A stretch of DNA of 64,000 nt, from positions 5,518,001-5,582,000 of the forward strand of contig NZ_CP108549.1 in assembly GCF_036010325.1 (NCBI RefSeq). Direction: 5' to 3'. Under the pieces are notes generated by a model. The model had not been told where the DNA came from, did not search any database, and saw only the letters and a program-made list of their open reading frames with translations. How positions within the stretch are numbered: the stretch's first letter is position 1; every line of letters begins with the position of its first letter. This stretch comes from Streptomyces sp. NBC_01210 (lineage in GTDB: Bacteria; Actinomycetota; Actinomycetes; Streptomycetales; Streptomycetaceae). Positions 1 through 9,073 of the stretch are shown here, in pieces. The position numbers were made by a program, and so were the translations under genes.

Positions 1-1
1 C

Positions 2-1315
2 GGGACCTTCACCTTCGGGCCGGTCTTCGGGGCGACGGGGGACACCTCGGAGGGCAAGCTCACCGCGATCGGTCTGATGCTGCTGCTCGCCGCCTGCGGC
101 AAGTCGGCCCAGGTGCCGCTGCAGTCCTGGCTCGGGGACGCGATGGAGGGCCCGACCCCGGTCTCGGCCCTGATCCACGCGGCGACCATGGTGACCGCCG
201 GCGTGTATCTCATCGTCCGCTCCGCCGCGATCTTCAACGCGGCCCCGGACGCGCAGCTGGTGGTCGTGGTCGTCGGCGCCGTGACGCTCCTCTTCGGTGC
301 GATCGTCGGTTGCGCGAAGGACGACATCAAGAAGGCGCTGGCCGGTTCGACGATGTCCCAGATCGGCTACATGATCCTGGCGGCGGGCCTCGGTCCGATC
401 GGCTACGTCTTCGCGATCATGCACCTGGTGACGCACGGCTTCTTCAAGGCGGGGCTCTTCCTCGGTGCCGGATCGGTCATGCACGGCATGAACGACGAGG
501 TCGACATGCGCAAGTACGGCGGCCTGCGGAAGTACATGCCGATCACGTATGTCACCTTCGGTCTCGGCTATCTGGCCATCATCGGCTTCCCGGGTCTGTC
601 CGGCTTCTTCTCCAAGGACAAGATCATCGAGGCGGCCTTCGCCAAGGGCGGCACGGAGGGCTGGATCCTCGGTGGCGTGGCTCTGCTGGGCGCGGCCATC
701 ACCGCGTTCTACATGACCCGCGTGATGCTGCTGACCTTCTTCGGTGAGAAGCGCTGGCAGCCCGACGCGGAAGGCAATGAACCGCATCCGCACGAGTCCC
801 CGAAGTCGATGACCATCCCCATGATCGTCCTGGCCTTCGGATCGGTCTTCGCCGGCGGATTCTTCAGCATCGGCGACAGGTTCCTGAACTGGCTGGAGCC
901 CGTCACCGGGCACGCGCACGGAGACTCGCCGCTGAGCGTGGCCACGATCACCGGAGCGACCATGGTCTGCCTGGTCATCGGCGTCGCCATCGCCTGGGGG
1001 ATGTACGGACGCCGGCCGGTGCCGGTACTCGCGCCCCGCGGCTCGCTGCTCACCCGGGCCGCCCGCCGCGATCTCTACCAGGACGACTTCAACCATGTGG
1101 TCCTGGTCCGCGGCGGCGAACACCTCACCCGCTCCCTGGTCTACGTCGACCACACCCTGGTCGACGGCGTGGTCAACGGAACGGCCGCCTCGTTCGGCGG
1201 CCTTTCGGGCCGGCTGCGCAAGCTGCAGAACGGCTACGCCCGCTCCTACGCGATCTCGATGTTCGGCGGTACGGCGATCGTCATCGCCGCGACCCTGCTG
1301 ATGAGGGCGGTCTGA
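2..1315 (+). CDS. nuoL: NADH-quinone oxidoreductase subunit L, first locus (5' end outside window)
   Basis: This is the C-terminal part of the large antiporter-like membrane subunit of respiratory complex I, which carries one proton channel and the long lateral helix. The reading frame is open from base 2, so the start lies upstream of the window; the visible 438 codons cover roughly the last two thirds. Family landmarks include the proton-translocation segment with [26 protein letters not shown] spread over about residues 40-65 of the visible part, the conserved lysine in [11 protein letters not shown], and the [11 protein letters not shown] loop. The stop is followed after one base by the ATG of nuoM. 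A second nuoL lies at 42.5 kb. Confidence 0.97.
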   Translation, partial: GTFTFGPVFGATGDTSEGKLTAIGLMLLLAACGKSAQVPLQSWLGDAMEGPTPVSALIHAATMVTAGVYLIVRSAAIFNAAPDAQLVVVVVGAVTLLFGAIVGCAKDDIKKALAGSTMSQIGYMILAAGLGPIGYVFAIMHLVTHGFFKAGLFLGAGSVMHGMNDEVDMRKYGGLRKYMPITYVTFGLGYLAIIGFPGLSGFFSKDKIIEAAFAKGGTEGWILGGVALLGAAITAFYMTRVMLLTFFGEKRWQPDAEGNEPHPHESPKSMTIPMIVLAFGSVFAGGFFSIGDRFLNWLEPVTGHAHGDSPLSVATITGATMVCLVIGVAIAWGMYGRRPVPVLAPRGSLLTRAARRDLYQDDFNHVVLVRGGEHLTRSLVYVDHTLVDGVVNGTAASFGGLSGRLRKLQNGYARSYAISMFGGTAIVIAATLLMRAV

Positions 1316-1316
1316 G

Positions 1317-2888
1317 ATGTCCTTCCCGATCCTGACGGCCACGGCGGCGATCCCGGCGATCGGCGCCATCGCCACCGCCGCCGTGCCGGCCGCGAGGCGC
1401 ACCGCCGCCAAGTGGCTGGCGCTGCTCTTCTCGCTCGCCACCCTCGTACTGGCCGCGGTCGTGCTCGTACGATTCGAGCCCGGCGGCGCCCGCTATCAGC
1501 TCACCGAATCCCACACCTGGATCAAGGACTTCGGTGTCCGGTACGAACTGGGCGTGGACGGCATCGCGGTGGCGCTCCTGGCGCTGACCGCGCTGCTGAT
1601 CCCCTTTGTGATCCTGGCGGGATGGCACGATGCCGACCCCCTGGAGACAAAGAGTTCGCGCTGGCGCCCGACCCAGGGCTTCTTCGCGATGATCCTCGCC
1701 GTCGAGGCGATGGTGATCCTCTCCTTCGAGGCCACCGACGTCTTCCTCTTCTACATCCTGTTCGAAGCCATGCTCATCCCGATGTACTTCCTCATCGGCG
1801 GCTTCGGGGACCGGGCGCACGCGGGCGGCGACGAGGCGGCGGCGACCCAACGGTCGTACGCGGCCGTGAAGTTCCTGCTCTACAACCTGGTCGGCGGCCT
1901 GATCATGCTGGCCGCGGTCATCGGGCTCAATGTCGTCGCCGGGAGCTTCTCGCTCACCGAGATCGCCGCGGCGCGGGCGAACGGCTCGCTGGACATGGCG
2001 ACCAACACCGAGCGGCTGCTCTTCCTCGGCTTCTTCTTCGCCTTCGCGATCAAGGCGCCGCTGTGGCCGCTGCACACCTGGCTGCCCAACGCCATGGGTG
2101 AGGCGACCGCGCCGGTCGCGGTGCTGATCACCGCGGTCGTCGACAAGGTCGGCACCTTCGCGATGCTGCGCTTCTGCCTCCAGCTGTTCCCGGAGGCGTC
2201 GAAGTGGGCGACGCCGGTGATCCTGGTGCTCGCGCTGATCAGCATCGTCTACGGAGCGCTGCTCGCGGTCGGCCAGCGCGATATCAAGCGGCTGGTCGCA
2301 TACGCCTCGATCTCGCACTTCGGCTTCATCGTCCTGGGCATCTTCGCGATGACCACCCAGGGGCAGTCGGGCGCGACGCTCTACATGGTCAACCACGGGA
2401 TCTCGACCGCCGCGCTGATGCTGGTGGCCGGCTTCCTGATCTCCCGCCGCGGCTCGCGACTCATCGCGGACTACGGCGGAGTGCAGAAGGTTGCCCCGGT
2501 GCTCGCCGGCACCTTCCTGATCGGCGGTCTGGCGACGCTCTCCCTGCCGGGCCTCGCGCCTTTCGTGAGTGAATTCCTGGTCCTGGTCGGCACGTTCGCG
2601 CGCTATCCGGTGGCCGGGATCGTCGCCACCACCGGCATCGTGCTCGCCGCGCTCTACACCCTCGTCCTCTACCAGCGGACGATGACGGGCCCGGTGAAGG
2701 CCGAGGTGTCGAAGATGCCGGACCTCAGGGCCCGTGAGCTGGTGGTGGTCGCGCCACTGATCGCGCTGCTGCTCTTCCTCGGCGTCTTCCCGAAGCCGCT
2801 GACGGACATCATCAACCCGGCGGTGGAACACACGATGTCCGACGTACAGAAGAAGGACCCCCAGCCCGAGGTGGAGGCGGCCAAGTGA
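1317..2888 (+). CDS. nuoM: NADH-quinone oxidoreductase subunit M, first locus
   Basis: Complex I antiporter-like membrane subunit of 523 residues, the usual size, with about 14 predicted transmembrane helices. Recognisable family blocks are the EAMLIPMYFLIGGFG segment with its conserved glutamate, the KAPLWPLHTWLPNAMGEATAPVAVL channel region and DIKRLVAYASISHFGF. It starts one base after the nuoL stop and its last four bases overlap the nuoN GTG start, so the three genes are clearly cotranscribed and translationally coupled. Confidence 0.98.
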   Translation: MSFPILTATAAIPAIGAIATAAVPAARRTAAKWLALLFSLATLVLAAVVLVRFEPGGARYQLTESHTWIKDFGVRYELGVDGIAVALLALTALLIPFVILAGWHDADPLETKSSRWRPTQGFFAMILAVEAMVILSFEATDVFLFYILFEAMLIPMYFLIGGFGDRAHAGGDEAAATQRSYAAVKFLLYNLVGGLIMLAAVIGLNVVAGSFSLTEIAAARANGSLDMATNTERLLFLGFFFAFAIKAPLWPLHTWLPNAMGEATAPVAVLITAVVDKVGTFAMLRFCLQLFPEASKWATPVILVLALISIVYGALLAVGQRDIKRLVAYASISHFGFIVLGIFAMTTQGQSGATLYMVNHGISTAALMLVAGFLISRRGSRLIADYGGVQKVAPVLAGTFLIGGLATLSLPGLAPFVSEFLVLVGTFARYPVAGIVATTGIVLAALYTLVLYQRTMTGPVKAEVSKMPDLRARELVVVAPLIALLLFLGVFPKPLTDIINPAVEHTMSDVQKKDPQPEVEAAK

Positions 2889-4534
2889 GCACAACAGTTG
2901 TCCACAGCCTGTGGACGACGGCGGCCGAGCCGATCGACAAGATCCCGGCCCCGAGTGTCGAGTACGCCCAGCTGGCACCCGCGCTGATCGTTGTCGGCGC
3001 CGCTGTCGTGGGTGTGCTCGTGGAGGCCTTCGTCCCGCGCAAGGCCCGCTACTACGTGCAGGTGTTCCTCACCGTCGTCGCCCTGGCCGCCGCTTTCGCC
3101 GCGGTCGTCGGGCTCGCGGCCGGCGGATACGGCACCACCAAGGCGCATATCGCGGCGATGGGCGCGATCGCGATCGACGGTCCGGCGCTCTTCCTGCAAG
3201 GCACCATCCTGCTGGCGTCGCTGGTCGCCGTCTTCACCTTCGCGGAGCGCCGCCTCGACCCGGCGGCGCACGGCAACCGCATCGACTCGTTCGCCGCGCA
3301 GGCAGCGTCCGTACCCGGCAGCGACAGCGAAAAGGCAGCGGTCAAGGCCGGGTTCACCACCACCGAGGTCTTCCCGCTGGCGCTCTTCGCGATCACCGGC
3401 ATGCTGGTCTTCCCGGCCGCCAACGATCTGCTGACGCTGTTCGTGGCACTGGAAGTCTTCTCGCTCCCGCTCTACCTCCTGTGCGCCGTCGCCCGCCGCA
3501 AGCGGCTGATGTCGCAGGAAGCCGCGGTGAAGTACTTCCTGCTCGGTGCCTTCTCGTCGGCCTTCCTGCTGTTCGGCATCGCGCTGATGTACGGGTACGC
3601 GGGCTCCGTCTCGTACGCGAAGATCGCGGGCGTCGTCGACGGCAGCGTCCGCTCCATCGACCCGGCGCTCGCCGACACCATGGGGAACGACGCGCTGCTG
3701 CTGATCGGCGGCGCGATGATCCTGACCGGGCTGCTCTTCAAGGTCGGCGCGGTGCCGTTCCACATGTGGACGCCGGACGTCTACCAGGGCGCGCCGACTC
3801 CGGTCACCGGCTTCATGGCCGCGGCCACCAAGGTCGCCGCCTTCGGCGCGCTGCTGCGGTTGCTGTACGTCGTGCTGCCGGGGCTGAGCTGGGACTGGCG
3901 GCCGGTCATGTGGGCCATCGCGATCGTCACCATGCTGGGCGGTGCGATCGTCGCGATCACCCAGACCGACATCAAGCGGCTCCTCGCGTACTCCTCGATC
4001 GCGCACGCCGGCTTCATCCTCGCCGGTGTCATCGCGACGACGCCCGACGGTGTCTCGTCCGTTCTCTTCTACCTGGGTGCGTACTCCTTTGTGACGATCG
4101 GCGCGTTCGCGGTGGTCACGCTGGTGCGGGACGCGGGCGGGGAGGCGACGCATCTGTCCAAGTGGGCAGGGCTGGGCCGTCGTTCACCGCTGGTGGCGGC
4201 CGTGTTCGCTGTCTTCCTGCTGGCCTTCGCCGGTATTCCGCTGACCTCCGGCTTCACCGGAAAGTTCGCGGTCTTCCAGGCTGCGGCGGAGGGCGGCGCG
4301 GGTGCGCTGGTCGTGGTCGGTGTGATCTCGTCGGCGATTGCGGCGTTCTTCTACATCCGGGTCATCGTGCTGATGTTCTTCAGCGAGCCGAAGGCGGACG
4401 GCCCCACGGTCGCCGTGCCCTCGCCGCTGACGATGACGACGATCGGGGTGGGTGTGGCGGTGACGCTGGTGCTCGGTGTGGCGCCGCAGTACTTCCTGGA
4501 CCTGGCGAGCCAGGCGAGCGTGTTCGTGCGGTAG
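2885..4534 (+). CDS. nuoN: NADH-quinone oxidoreductase subunit N, first locus
   Basis: Third antiporter-like membrane subunit of complex I, 549 residues, last gene of the first nuo operon. Family motifs include EVFSLPLYLLCAVARR, KVGAVPFHMWTPDVYQGAPTPVTGFM and TDIKRLLAYSSIAHAGFIL. The GTG start overlaps the nuoM stop by four bases (GTGA), which fixes the start. A strong hairpin terminator follows 11 bases after the stop, closing the operon against the convergent gene. Confidence 0.98.
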   Translation: MSTTVVHSLWTTAAEPIDKIPAPSVEYAQLAPALIVVGAAVVGVLVEAFVPRKARYYVQVFLTVVALAAAFAAVVGLAAGGYGTTKAHIAAMGAIAIDGPALFLQGTILLASLVAVFTFAERRLDPAAHGNRIDSFAAQAASVPGSDSEKAAVKAGFTTTEVFPLALFAITGMLVFPAANDLLTLFVALEVFSLPLYLLCAVARRKRLMSQEAAVKYFLLGAFSSAFLLFGIALMYGYAGSVSYAKIAGVVDGSVRSIDPALADTMGNDALLLIGGAMILTGLLFKVGAVPFHMWTPDVYQGAPTPVTGFMAAATKVAAFGALLRLLYVVLPGLSWDWRPVMWAIAIVTMLGGAIVAITQTDIKRLLAYSSIAHAGFILAGVIATTPDGVSSVLFYLGAYSFVTIGAFAVVTLVRDAGGEATHLSKWAGLGRRSPLVAAVFAVFLLAFAGIPLTSGFTGKFAVFQAAAEGGAGALVVVGVISSAIAAFFYIRVIVLMFFSEPKADGPTVAVPSPLTMTTIGVGVAVTLVLGVAPQYFLDLASQASVFVR

Positions 4535-4545
4535 TCGGGCTGCTG

Positions 4546-4597
4546 AGCGCTCGCCGTGGTGTCTTCGTTGTCAACGACGCCACGGCGAGCGCTTTTT
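4546..4597. terminator. Intrinsic terminator after nuoN (bidirectional)
   Basis: An 18-bp stem (AGCGCTCGCCGTGGTGTC paired with GACGCCACGGCGAGCGCT, one G-T pair) with a short loop is followed by TTTTT. It lies between two convergent genes, so it can serve both; the T run abuts the stop codon of the minus-strand gene. Confidence 0.9.
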
Positions 4598-5457
4598 CAT
4601 GCCGCGAGGAGCGCGCCGGGTCTCGCGCAGCCGCGGCAGCGGCCCGGCTCGGCGGCCCGGAAGGCGCGGTCGCAGGATTCGCAGTTCTGGAGCGGCACGG
4701 GGCCGCGCGGCCCCGCGGGCAGAGGTGGTGGCAGGAGTTCGGCGAGGCGATGGGCGAGCAGGGCTGCCGGGTGGCGCAGGTCGGGCGGGAGGCTCGCGGT
4801 GAGGGTGCGGCGTACGGCCTCGGGAGCGGCCCCGCGTTCCAGCCAGGCGGTGACGGCCGGGGCGAGGCGGTGTACGTCCCGCTCCGAGAGCAGCAGCCGG
4901 GGATCGTCGCGGCGCAGTTCAGCGAGGAGGGCGGCGGCGGGACGGTGGTCTTCGAGGTCGTGGGGGTCGCCGGCCTCGGGAGCCGGAGACGGCACGGGCC
5001 GAGGCGTGGGCGCCGGAGGTACGTCGACGGGGGAGCTCTCCCTGACCGCGGCCGGGGTCTCCGGTGCCGAAGCAGGGCTCACTCCCGGCTGGTTGTACGA
5101 CACGGTGTGCGTGATGATCTGGCCGCTGGGGAGTCGTTTCCGGGTGCGCTCGAGGTAGCCGTTTGCCTCAAGTTCTCGTAACGCAGAGGCGATCCGGACC
5201 TCGCCCTCTGGGAAGCGGGCGGTGAGGGTCTTGATGTCGACGCGGGCTCCGGTGGGCACCGACTGGATGTGGACGGCCAGTCCGATCGCGGTGAGGCTGA
5301 GCTCACGGTGCTGGGCGAGGTGGTTGCCGATGACCGTGTAGCGGCTGGTGTGCCGGGTGTTGACATGGACGACGCCGGGCCGGGACACGGTCGTGTCAAA
5401 GGCCCCGGGAACGGGGGACGAGGCGCGCGAGGGCGCGCTAGGGTTCTGGTTATCCAT
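4597..5457 (-). CDS. Winged-helix DNA-binding protein with C-terminal zinc-ribbon-like Cys cluster
   Basis: A 286-residue protein of a helix-turn-helix family common in Streptomyces but of unknown role. Residues about 30-120 look like a winged helix of the replication-initiator or plasmid-protein kind (TAIGLAVHIQSVP, then DIKTLTARFPEGEVRIASALRELEANGYLERT spread over two helices and a wing). The middle is Pro/Ala/Arg-rich, and the end carries CESC and CRGC pairs that could bind zinc. The ATG at 5457 is preferred because AGAGG lies seven bases upstream; longer frames lack such a site. It converges with nuoN but shows no functional link to it. Confidence 0.75.
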   Translation of the reverse strand: MDNQNPSAPSRASSPVPGAFDTTVSRPGVVHVNTRHTSRYTVIGNHLAQHRELSLTAIGLAVHIQSVPTGARVDIKTLTARFPEGEVRIASALRELEANGYLERTRKRLPSGQIITHTVSYNQPGVSPASAPETPAAVRESSPVDVPPAPTPRPVPSPAPEAGDPHDLEDHRPAAALLAELRRDDPRLLLSERDVHRLAPAVTAWLERGAAPEAVRRTLTASLPPDLRHPAALLAHRLAELLPPPLPAGPRGPVPLQNCESCDRAFRAAEPGRCRGCARPGALLAA

Positions 5458-5674
5458 CGGGAAGCCTCTACTTCCTCGGTGGTCAGGCCCTCGATCGGGA
5501 TTGCTACTCCCGGCCGGGGGCCGTCGCATGTGTGCAGTTGTTGCGGCGAGCATATGCCCGCCAACCCGTGATAAATCCAGCCCAGTTGGAAACCTTCACC
5601 CTTGCGAGTGATGGGGAGGCTGGAGGGGATGGGTAGGGTCTTTGCCTCGGTGCATTGAAAGCTTTTGATGTCGT

Positions 5675-5709
5675 GCCGCACCGTCTGGTGGCTGACCGAG
5701 ACGTGCGGC
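5675..5709 (-). terminator. Probable terminator of the ATP-binding protein gene
   Basis: Inverted repeat GCCGCAC-C-GTCT / AGACGTGCGGC (one bulged base) starts 23 bases past the stop of the minus-strand gene. There is no clear U tract, as is common in Streptomyces. Confidence 0.5.
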
Positions 5710-5731
5710 CCCGCGCTCCGGTGGGGCGGGG

Positions 5732-6145
5732 TCAGGGTGCGAGATCAAACTCGGCCCACACCGTTTTGCAGGGCGCGGGGCCCGGGCTGACGCCCCAACG
5801 GTCGGCGAAGGCGTCGACGAGGACGAGGCCGCGTCCGGACTCGTCGTTACCGGGTCGCCGGGCGACGGGGAGACGGTCACCGCGGGTGTCGGTCACCTCG
5901 ATACGGAGAGTGCCCTCGGCGGCGGTGAGGGCGAGGCGGAAGTCCCGTCCGGGTACGTGGCCGTGCAGCGCGGCGTTGGCGGCGAGTTCGGCGACGACAT
6001 GGGCCGCCGACTCGAACGGCAGCCCCCAGGAGCGGAGTTGCTCCGTCGCCAGCAGACGGGCGAGACGCGCACCTCTGCGGGTGGAGGAGAGCTGCACGCT
6101 GAACTGGCGGACGGTGGTGTCGGCTTGGGTGATTTCTGGGTTCAC
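5732..6145 (-). CDS. ATP-binding protein, anti-sigma-factor kinase-like (HATPase_c_2)
   Basis: A 137-residue GHKL-fold ATP-binding protein of the RsbW/SpoIIAB-like group that is abundant in Streptomyces. The N box is ELAANAALHGH, the G1-like block is IEVTDTRGDRLP and a glycine-rich lid is GRGLVLVDAFADRWG. The GTG at 6145 gives the length typical of the family; a longer frame reading through the intergenic region is implausible because its extension is low-complexity. It lies divergently next to the DUF5753 regulator/DUF397 pair. This three-gene neighbourhood is the usual companion set of WhiJ/AbaA-type regulators. Confidence 0.82.
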   Translation of the reverse strand: MNPEITQADTTVRQFSVQLSSTRRGARLARLLATEQLRSWGLPFESAAHVVAELAANAALHGHVPGRDFRLALTAAEGTLRIEVTDTRGDRLPVARRPGNDESGRGLVLVDAFADRWGVSPGPAPCKTVWAEFDLAP

Positions 6146-6299
6146 GTAACTCAGCGTGGCCGTGCGTGAGTAGCCTGAACAGTGATGATGCCGATGCGTA
6201 CGGTGACTGTCAGGGGGCTGTCCAGGCCTGTACAGGCTGTCCACCGTGACATTACGGCCGTGGGCGGCGTTGGGGACAGGCACCTGGGAGGTGGCTCGG

Positions 6300-7175
6300 A
6301 TGAGCGTGGGCGGGGAACGTGCGGAGCACACGGCGGACGGGGCGGACGAGCCCGGCTGGGACGTCGATCCGGAGAACGACTCGGCGGCGGTGGTCGCGGC
6401 ACTCGGCCACCAACTCAGGCTCTGGCGAGAGGCGGCGGGGCTGCGGCCGGCCGAGTTCGGGGCGGCCATCGGGTACGGCGAGAACCTCATCTACAAGGTG
6501 GAGAGCGGCAAGCGCATCCCGAGGCCCGAGTTCCTGGACAAGGCTGACGAGGCACTCGGAGCGGGCGGAAAGATCGCCGCGATGAAGAAGGACATCGCGG
6601 AGGCGCGGTACCCGAAGAAGGTCCGTGACCTGGCGAAGCTGGAGGCGCAAGCGGTCGAGGTCGGAGCGTACGGCAACCACAACATGCACGGCCTACTCCA
6701 GACCGAGGAGTACGCGCGGGCACTGATCGAGACGTGGCGGCCCGCGTACTCGAAGGACGAGGTGGAGCGAATGGTCGCTGCGCGTATGGCGCGTCGGCCG
6801 ATCTTCGACCGGTCCCCAGCTCCCGCGCTCACATTCGTCCAAGAAGAGGTGACCCTCCGCCGTCCAATCGGAGGCAGAATGGTCCTACGCAAGCAGCTCG
6901 AACGCCTGTTGGAGGTAGGCCAGTTGCGGAACGTCGAGATCCAGGTGATGCCGACCGACCGTGACGACCACGCCGGAATGGGCGGTCGGATCCAGGTGCT
7001 GAAGTTCAAGGATGGTTCGGCGGTGGGCCACGACGAAGGCCAGCTCACCAGCCGTCCGATCTCCGATCCGAGGGAGCTCCGGATCCTTGAGTTGCGGTAT
7101 GGGATCATCCGGGCCCAGGCTCTCACGCCACGGGAGTCACTGGCCTTCATCGAGAAAGCGCTGGGAGACACATGA
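6300..7175 (+). CDS. Helix-turn-helix regulator, Scr1/WhiJ type (HTH_31 + DUF5753)
   Basis: A 291-residue transcriptional regulator. Residues about 30-90 form an XRE-like helix-turn-helix ([19 protein letters not shown], then [15 protein letters not shown]). The rest is the DUF5753 sensing domain, with the characteristic [13 protein letters not shown] and [14 protein letters not shown] blocks. The ATG at 6300 is chosen over an upstream in-frame ATG (6246) because GGGAGG sits eight bases before it. The last four bases (ATGA) overlap the start of the DUF397 gene. Relatives such as WhiJ control development and antibiotic production; no target can be read here. Confidence 0.88.
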   Translation: MSVGGERAEHTADGADEPGWDVDPENDSAAVVAALGHQLRLWREAAGLRPAEFGAAIGYGENLIYKVESGKRIPRPEFLDKADEALGAGGKIAAMKKDIAEARYPKKVRDLAKLEAQAVEVGAYGNHNMHGLLQTEEYARALIETWRPAYSKDEVERMVAARMARRPIFDRSPAPALTFVQEEVTLRRPIGGRMVLRKQLERLLEVGQLRNVEIQVMPTDRDDHAGMGGRIQVLKFKDGSAVGHDEGQLTSRPISDPRELRILELRYGIIRAQALTPRESLAFIEKALGDT

Positions 7176-7381
7176 CCGACAAGCCCTCCGCAGGGGATGG
7201 CATCGGGCTGGACTGGTTCAAGAGCAGCTACAGCGACAGCAGTAACGGCAACGACTGCGTCGAGGTTGCAGCCACCACCGGCACGGTCCACGTCCGCGAC
7301 TCCAAGAACACCCAGGGCCCCCAACTCGCCTTCACTGAAGCCCGGTGGGCGACTTTCGTGACGTACGCGTCCAAGCCCTGA
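7172..7381 (+). CDS. DUF397 domain small protein
   Basis: A 69-residue DUF397 protein, the standard small partner of DUF5753 regulators. The family core is visible as [19 protein letters not shown], then VHVRDSKN and a C-terminal [12 protein letters not shown] strand. It starts inside the last codons of the regulator (ATGA overlap), so the two are made together. Partners of this kind behave like antagonists of the HTH protein, in a relationship likened to toxin-antitoxin pairs; that role is known for relatives and inferred here. Confidence 0.9.
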   Translation: MTDKPSAGDGIGLDWFKSSYSDSSNGNDCVEVAATTGTVHVRDSKNTQGPQLAFTEARWATFVTYASKP

Positions 7382-7398
7382 CCCGCAGGGGGACCTGA

Positions 7399-7457
7399 GG
7401 CCCCCGCACGGCCAGTCGTTCACGACACGCCCCGTCGTCTCGGTGGCGTGCGGGGCC
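7399..7457. terminator. Possible long-range hairpin terminator between convergent genes
   Basis: GGCCCCCGCACG at 7399-7410 can pair with CGTGCGGGGCC at 7447-7457 with one bulge. The loop is 36 bases and there is no clear U tract, so this is only a candidate for terminating the DUF397 operon and the convergent Uma2 gene. Confidence 0.4.
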
Positions 7458-7476
7458 TTCGCGCGCGACCGACCGG

Positions 7477-8097
7477 CTATTCTTCGGCCGCCCTGTTTCG
7501 ACGGGGCTTGATCTGGGTGAGGTCGAGGTCGACGGGGAAGGGGACGGCGACCTTCATCCGGTCGTGGAAGATGCCGGTGCTGGTGTACGCGCCCGTGGTC
7601 GGCTCCAGCTCGAAGACGTAGACGACGGCCTGGCCCTCGTTGTCCTCCACCCGCCAGTAGTGCGGGATCTTGGCCCGTGCGTACTTCACCGGCTTCGTCT
7701 CGCGATCCCGGGTCACGGAGTCGGTGGAGACGACCTCGATGGCCAGCACCACGGAATCGGCGGGCAATCGAGTCTGCTCCGGGTCCTGGACGACATCCCC
7801 GCGCACGACGATCACGTCGGGCTCTGGGCGGTTCCAGCGGTCGATGTCGATAGTGAATCGCGCGAAGACTTCCAGATCCTGCGGCGAGACCGACTCCAGT
7901 TGCCTGCTGAAGAAGCCGATCGCGCGCTCATGAAAGAGGGTCTGCGGAGTCGGGAAGACGAGGCTCGCGTCGATGAGTTCCGTATGCGGAGGCAGATTCG
8001 GAAGCCGGTCCAGGTCATCGGCGGTCCAGCCGCCCAGGGGCGGGGTGGGCCAGCTGGGCTCCGGGGCTTCGGGGCTGCCGCATATTGGTGTTCCCAT
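7477..8097 (-). CDS. Uma2-family protein (DUF820, restriction-endonuclease-like fold)
   Basis: A 206-residue DUF820/Uma2 protein with the PD-(D/E)xK-like core: PEPDVIVV (acidic residue), then VVLAIEVVS (E in the E-x-K-like strand) and KPVKYARAKIPHYWRVE. These proteins are highly expanded in Streptomyces and cyanobacteria, and their biological role is unsettled. The ATG at 8097 was chosen; the frame is open further upstream to a TTG but without a ribosome site. It converges with the DUF397 gene and no operon partner is evident. Confidence 0.82.
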   Translation of the reverse strand: MGTPICGSPEAPEPSWPTPPLGGWTADDLDRLPNLPPHTELIDASLVFPTPQTLFHERAIGFFSRQLESVSPQDLEVFARFTIDIDRWNRPEPDVIVVRGDVVQDPEQTRLPADSVVLAIEVVSTDSVTRDRETKPVKYARAKIPHYWRVEDNEGQAVVYVFELEPTTGAYTSTGIFHDRMKVAVPFPVDLDLTQIKPRRNRAAEE

Positions 8098-8182
8098 GGG
8101 ACGGGAGTCTCGCGGGCCTGTCCCGTGCAACCTGGGGGAAGTAGATCAGGCTCCCGCGCACGGGTGAAGGCGTCACGTCGCG

Positions 8183-8210
8183 TTGACGCGCCCAGTGTGT
8201 GGGCTAGCGT
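8183..8210 (+). promoter_or_regulatory. Promoter of the SCO6745-family gene, leaderless type
   Basis: TTGACG (8183-8188), a 16-base spacer and TAGCGT (8205-8210) match the HrdB consensus. The expected start site falls at or next to the ATG at 8219, so the mRNA would have no leader, which agrees with the lack of a Shine-Dalgarno sequence. Confidence 0.6.
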
Positions 8211-8218
8211 CGGCGACC

Positions 8219-9073
8219 ATGGACGACATCTGGCAGTTGCTGGAATGCGCACACGCGCCCGTCTACTTCGCCCCCGAGACGGGGCCCGTCTATACCGACG
8301 CCGGGTCGGGGCTGAAGGGCTTCTGGATGGGGTACTTCGCCTCCCGCGCGGCCGCGCTCGGGGCGGTCCCGCCCGAGGTGGTGACGGCCGCCTTCTACAA
8401 CTTCGCACCGGCCAGGGTTGCCCGGGCGCTTCCGGACGCCTGGGATCGATGCGCGCCCGAGATGGTCCTGGCCGCCCGGCTCGAGGTGGCCGACCGGTCT
8501 CTGCGCCGACTGCTCGGGGAACTCGCGGACACTCCGCAGGTGGCCGAAGCCGCGGATCTCGCATGCCGGGCGGTCGAGTCCCTGCCCGCCGCCGGGCGGG
8601 TCCTGTTCTCTGCGCACGCCGCGCTGCCCGTGCCCGAGCAGCCCCATCTGGCGCTGTGGTGGGCCGCCACCGCGCTGCGGGAATTCCGCGGTGACGGTCA
8701 TGTCGCCGCCCTGGTGACGGCCGGGGTGGACGGCTGCGAGGCCAATGTGATCACGGTGGCGCTGGGCCTCGCCCCGCCCGAGCAACGCCTCAATCGCGGC
8801 TGGGCAGAGGCCGAGTGGCAGGCAGCGGAGGCACGGCTCCGCGACCGTGGCGTACTCGCCCCCGACGGCACGCTCACTGCCCAGGGCCGCCGCGAGCGGG
8901 ATGAGCTGGAGGCCACCACCGATCGGCTCGCCCGCCCGCTCACCGAGGCGCTGGAAGTGGACGGGGTGGCCCGGCTGGCCGACTGCCTGCGTCCGCTCGC
9001 CCGGCGGATCGTCGAGGCGGGCGGGGTGCCGTTCCCCAATGCGATGGGGCTCCCGCCGCTCAGGCCGGGGTAG
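8219..9073 (+). CDS. SCO6745-family protein of unknown function
   Basis: A 284-residue, all-helical soluble protein that I recognise as the actinobacterial SCO6745 family; its biochemical role is not known to me. Conserved-looking blocks are the N-terminal YFAPE, GFWMGYFASRAAALG, and the C-terminal RPLARRIVEAGGVPFPNAMGLP shared by the family. The central part resembles a helix-turn-helix fold (AEARLRDRGVLAPDGTLTAQG followed by a charged helix). The ATG at 8219 follows a good promoter directly. The 3' end overlaps the convergent flavoprotein gene by 14 bp. Confidence 0.75.
   Translation: MDDIWQLLECAHAPVYFAPETGPVYTDAGSGLKGFWMGYFASRAAALGAVPPEVVTAAFYNFAPARVARALPDAWDRCAPEMVLAARLEVADRSLRRLLGELADTPQVAEAADLACRAVESLPAAGRVLFSAHAALPVPEQPHLALWWAATALREFRGDGHVAALVTAGVDGCEANVITVALGLAPPEQRLNRGWAEAEWQAAEARLRDRGVLAPDGTLTAQGRRERDELEATTDRLARPLTEALEVDGVARLADCLRPLARRIVEAGGVPFPNAMGLPPLRPG

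Noticed and set aside
1281..2978. Long open frame (565 codons) on the minus strand opposite nuoM
   Set aside because: Its sequence is Arg/Asp/Gly/His-rich low complexity, it lies wholly across a certain gene, and such antisense frames are normal in high-GC DNA.
2911..5181. 756-codon plus-strand frame overlapping nuoN and the next gene
   Set aside because: Arg-rich shadow of nuoN in another frame that runs through a terminator into an antisense region.
7172..7381. DUF397 pair as a true toxin-antitoxin system
   Set aside because: The likeness is to a regulator/antagonist pair; nothing in the sequence shows a toxin activity.
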